Assembly (NCBI GenBank): GCA_012510335.1
Contig: JAAZIF010000032.1
Coordinates: forward strand, 1 to 5,434
Origin: Methanomicrobiales archaeon
Lineage (GTDB): Archaea; Halobacteriota; Methanomicrobia; Methanomicrobiales; Methanoculleaceae
DNA length: 5,434 nucleotides
Direction of reading: 5' to 3'
Part shown: one piece after another, positions 4,404 through 5,434 of the stretch
Numbering within the stretch: position 1 is the first letter of the stretch
How the letters are laid out: each line of letters starts with the position of its first letter
Translations under genes and position numbers: made by a program
The notes under the pieces: model-generated
Database searches by the model: none
What the model was told of the DNA's origin: nothing
What the model saw: the letters and a program-made list of their open reading frames with translations, nothing else

Positions 4404-5434
4404 CACCCGCCTCCACGGGCTGACACCAGATCGCTGTAGACCTCGACGAGGGATTTTGCTATCGCGGGCCAGGCCATATCGGTCTTCAGCTTTGCGTAGC
4501 CTCTCTCCCCCATGCGCCGGCACGCCTCCGGATCCCCGAGAAGCCTCACGATCGCGTCGGCGAGAGCGGCGGGGTCGCCGGGGGGGACGACATACCCTGT
4601 AACCCCGTCATCGACGATCTCGGGCAGGCTCCCCACATCCGTGACCACCACGGGTCTCCTGAACCCATATGCGGTCGGTATGACGCCGCTCTGGGATGCT
4701 TCGATGTACGGGAGCGCGACCACGCTCGCCTGCTGGAAGAGCCTGGCACCCTCCTCGTAGGGTACCCTGTAGTTGCGAACCTCGAATGCATCCCGGCCCG
4801 CCATCATCTCCCCGTACCTCCCGAAGTCTTCACCGGTGCCGGCGATGACGAACCTGGCACCCGGGATCTCCCGGGTTATGAGCGGTTCTGCCTGGATCAG
4901 GCAGTCAAGCCCCTTATACCGGTGGATGCGGCCGAAGAAGAGCACCCGGGGTCCGTCCGGCTCAAGCCCCTTCTGTTCGAACTTCTTAAACGGCATCACC
5001 TCGTGCTCGCCGAACGGGATGACATGCACCTTCCGGGCGGGGACGTGGTAATCCTCTACCAGAACCTCTCTGAGCGCATCCCCATGCACGAAGATCCGGT
5101 CGGTCAGGACGCGCGACATGAGCAGGGTGAGCCGGTAGAGAAGGGAGCCTATATCCAGGATGTGGTCTTCGCCGGGGTGCGGCCTGACGTCGTGGAACGT
5201 CGCCACCAGGGGATACCTCCGGAGCCTGATGATGAGCGGGCAGATAAGGGGGTTGTTCACCTGGAAATGGACGACATCCGGCCCGAAGTCATCTATCGCG
5301 GTGACTATATCCCTGATCAGCGGGTAGCACGATGGACCGAACCTCCCGGCGTGCCGGGAGTAGCCGAAGATCCGGAGATCCACCTCCGGATCTATATGCT
5401 CCAGGTACTCCTCAGACCTGTAATCGGGGAGGAG
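4403..5434 (-). CDS. Family 4 glycosyltransferase (GT-B fold), N-terminus outside the window
   Basis: The frame is open to the right edge, giving 343 residues; GTG 5383 is in frame but internal, since LLPDYRSEEYLEHIDPE precedes it. Numbering from the window edge, the N-terminal acceptor half is about 1-160, with PDVVHFQVNNP and ATFHDVRPHPGE (78-89). The C-terminal nucleotide-sugar half starts with VLFFGRIHRYKGLD (164-177), the GT4 G-R-x-x-x-x-K-G-L motif, followed by FVIAGTGED and the donor-site region ALPYIEASQSGVIPTAYGF (240-258). The first Glu of the usual E-x7-E motif is present (E245), but the second is Pro (P253), a variant seen in a GT4 subgroup. Then come PVVVTDVGSLPEIV and GYVVPPGDP. 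Relatives of 370-400 residues suggest 30-60 are missing. It should transfer a sugar from a nucleotide donor to a lipid-linked glycan on the cytoplasmic face. It is first of the minus-strand genes seen here and contains the ribosome site for the small ORF below. The sugar cannot be named. Confidence 0.9.
   Translation of the reverse strand, partial: LLPDYRSEEYLEHIDPEVDLRIFGYSRHAGRFGPSCYPLIRDIVTAIDDFGPDVVHFQVNNPLICPLIIRLRRYPLVATFHDVRPHPGEDHILDIGSLLYRLTLLMSRVLTDRIFVHGDALREVLVEDYHVPARKVHVIPFGEHEVMPFKKFEQKGLEPDGPRVLFFGRIHRYKGLDCLIQAEPLITREIPGARFVIAGTGEDFGRYGEMMAGRDAFEVRNYRVPYEEGARLFQQASVVALPYIEASQSGVIPTAYGFRRPVVVTDVGSLPEIVDDGVTGYVVPPGDPAALADAIVRLLGDPEACRRMGERGYAKLKTDMAWPAIAKSLVEVYSDLVSARGGG
4410..4414 (-). 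promoter_or_regulatory. GGAGG ribosome binding site inside the 3' end of the GT4 gene
   Basis: A full GGAGG core within the last glycine codons lies 6 nt before the ATG at 4403, which overlaps the GT4 stop codon. Core and spacing are close to ideal for a methanogen. It argues that something downstream is translated by coupling, although the frame it opens closes after 38 codons. Confidence 0.5.
5343..5393. repeat. Two adjacent perfect inverted repeats in the GT4 gene
   Basis: AGATCCGGAG (5368-5377) and CTCCGGATCT (5384-5393) are perfect 10-base complements around a 6 nt centre. Only 7 nt away, CTCCCGGC (5343-5350) and GCCGGGAG (5353-5360) are perfect 8-base complements around 2 nt. Both lie inside codons for IDPEVDLRI and YSRHAGR. 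In the mRNA they would form two neighbouring hairpins near the start of the visible coding region. No function is known; chance in GC-rich coding sequence is possible. Confidence 0.5.

Noticed and set aside
4287..4523. Longer 78-codon version of the small ORF starting inside the GT4 gene
   Set aside because: The first 40 residues are a frame-shifted reading of conserved GT4 sequence; the ribosome site and stop overlap point to the start at 4403 instead.
1..5434. CRISPR arrays, tRNA or rRNA genes, insertion sequences and integrases
   Set aside because: No regularly spaced repeats, tRNA-like cloverleaf, rRNA signature or transposase-like protein was found in either strand by reading.

Overview
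The window looks like a piece of a methanogenic archaeal chromosome, most likely order Methanomicrobiales and possibly Methanoculleus. I infer this from four things: moderately high GC judged by eye (not counted), frequent AGG and ATA codons, a TATA-box promoter placed for a leaderless transcript, and two archaeal-flavoured proteins (a DUF2206-type membrane protein and a CARDB plus dockerin surface protein). The genus is a guess.

Layout. Bases 2-571 (+) are the 3' end of a secreted or surface protein with a CARDB domain and a C-terminal two-repeat dockerin. Bases 572-748 are intergenic: a hairpin and T5 tract that could end the first gene, then a TATA box about 27 nt before the next start. 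Bases 749-1990 (+) encode a 12-helix flippase of the Wzx/MOP type. The next gene converges on it with a 7 bp gap: 1998-4190 (-), a 730-residue polytopic DUF2206-like protein with a C-terminal soluble domain. Bases 4191-4402 hold no long gene, but contain two short overlapping minus-strand frames, the first started by a well placed GGAGG inside the preceding gene, and a GC-rich hairpin. Bases 4403-5434 (-) are a family 4 glycosyltransferase whose N-terminus lies beyond the window.

How it may work together (inference). The minus-strand genes read right to left: glycosyltransferase, small frame(s), DUF2206 protein. They probably form one transcript ending at a hairpin and U6 tract inside the 3' end of the flippase gene. 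A cytoplasmic GT4 would build a lipid-linked glycan, the flippase would move it across the membrane, and the DUF2206 protein (GT-C-like in outline) could act on it outside. That is the shape of an archaeal surface-glycan or S-layer glycosylation locus. The dockerin protein next door is a surface protein but need not be a substrate.

No tRNA, rRNA, CRISPR array, insertion sequence or integrase was seen. The least explained part is 4199-4403, where the two short frames would join into about 67 residues after a single +1 shift.
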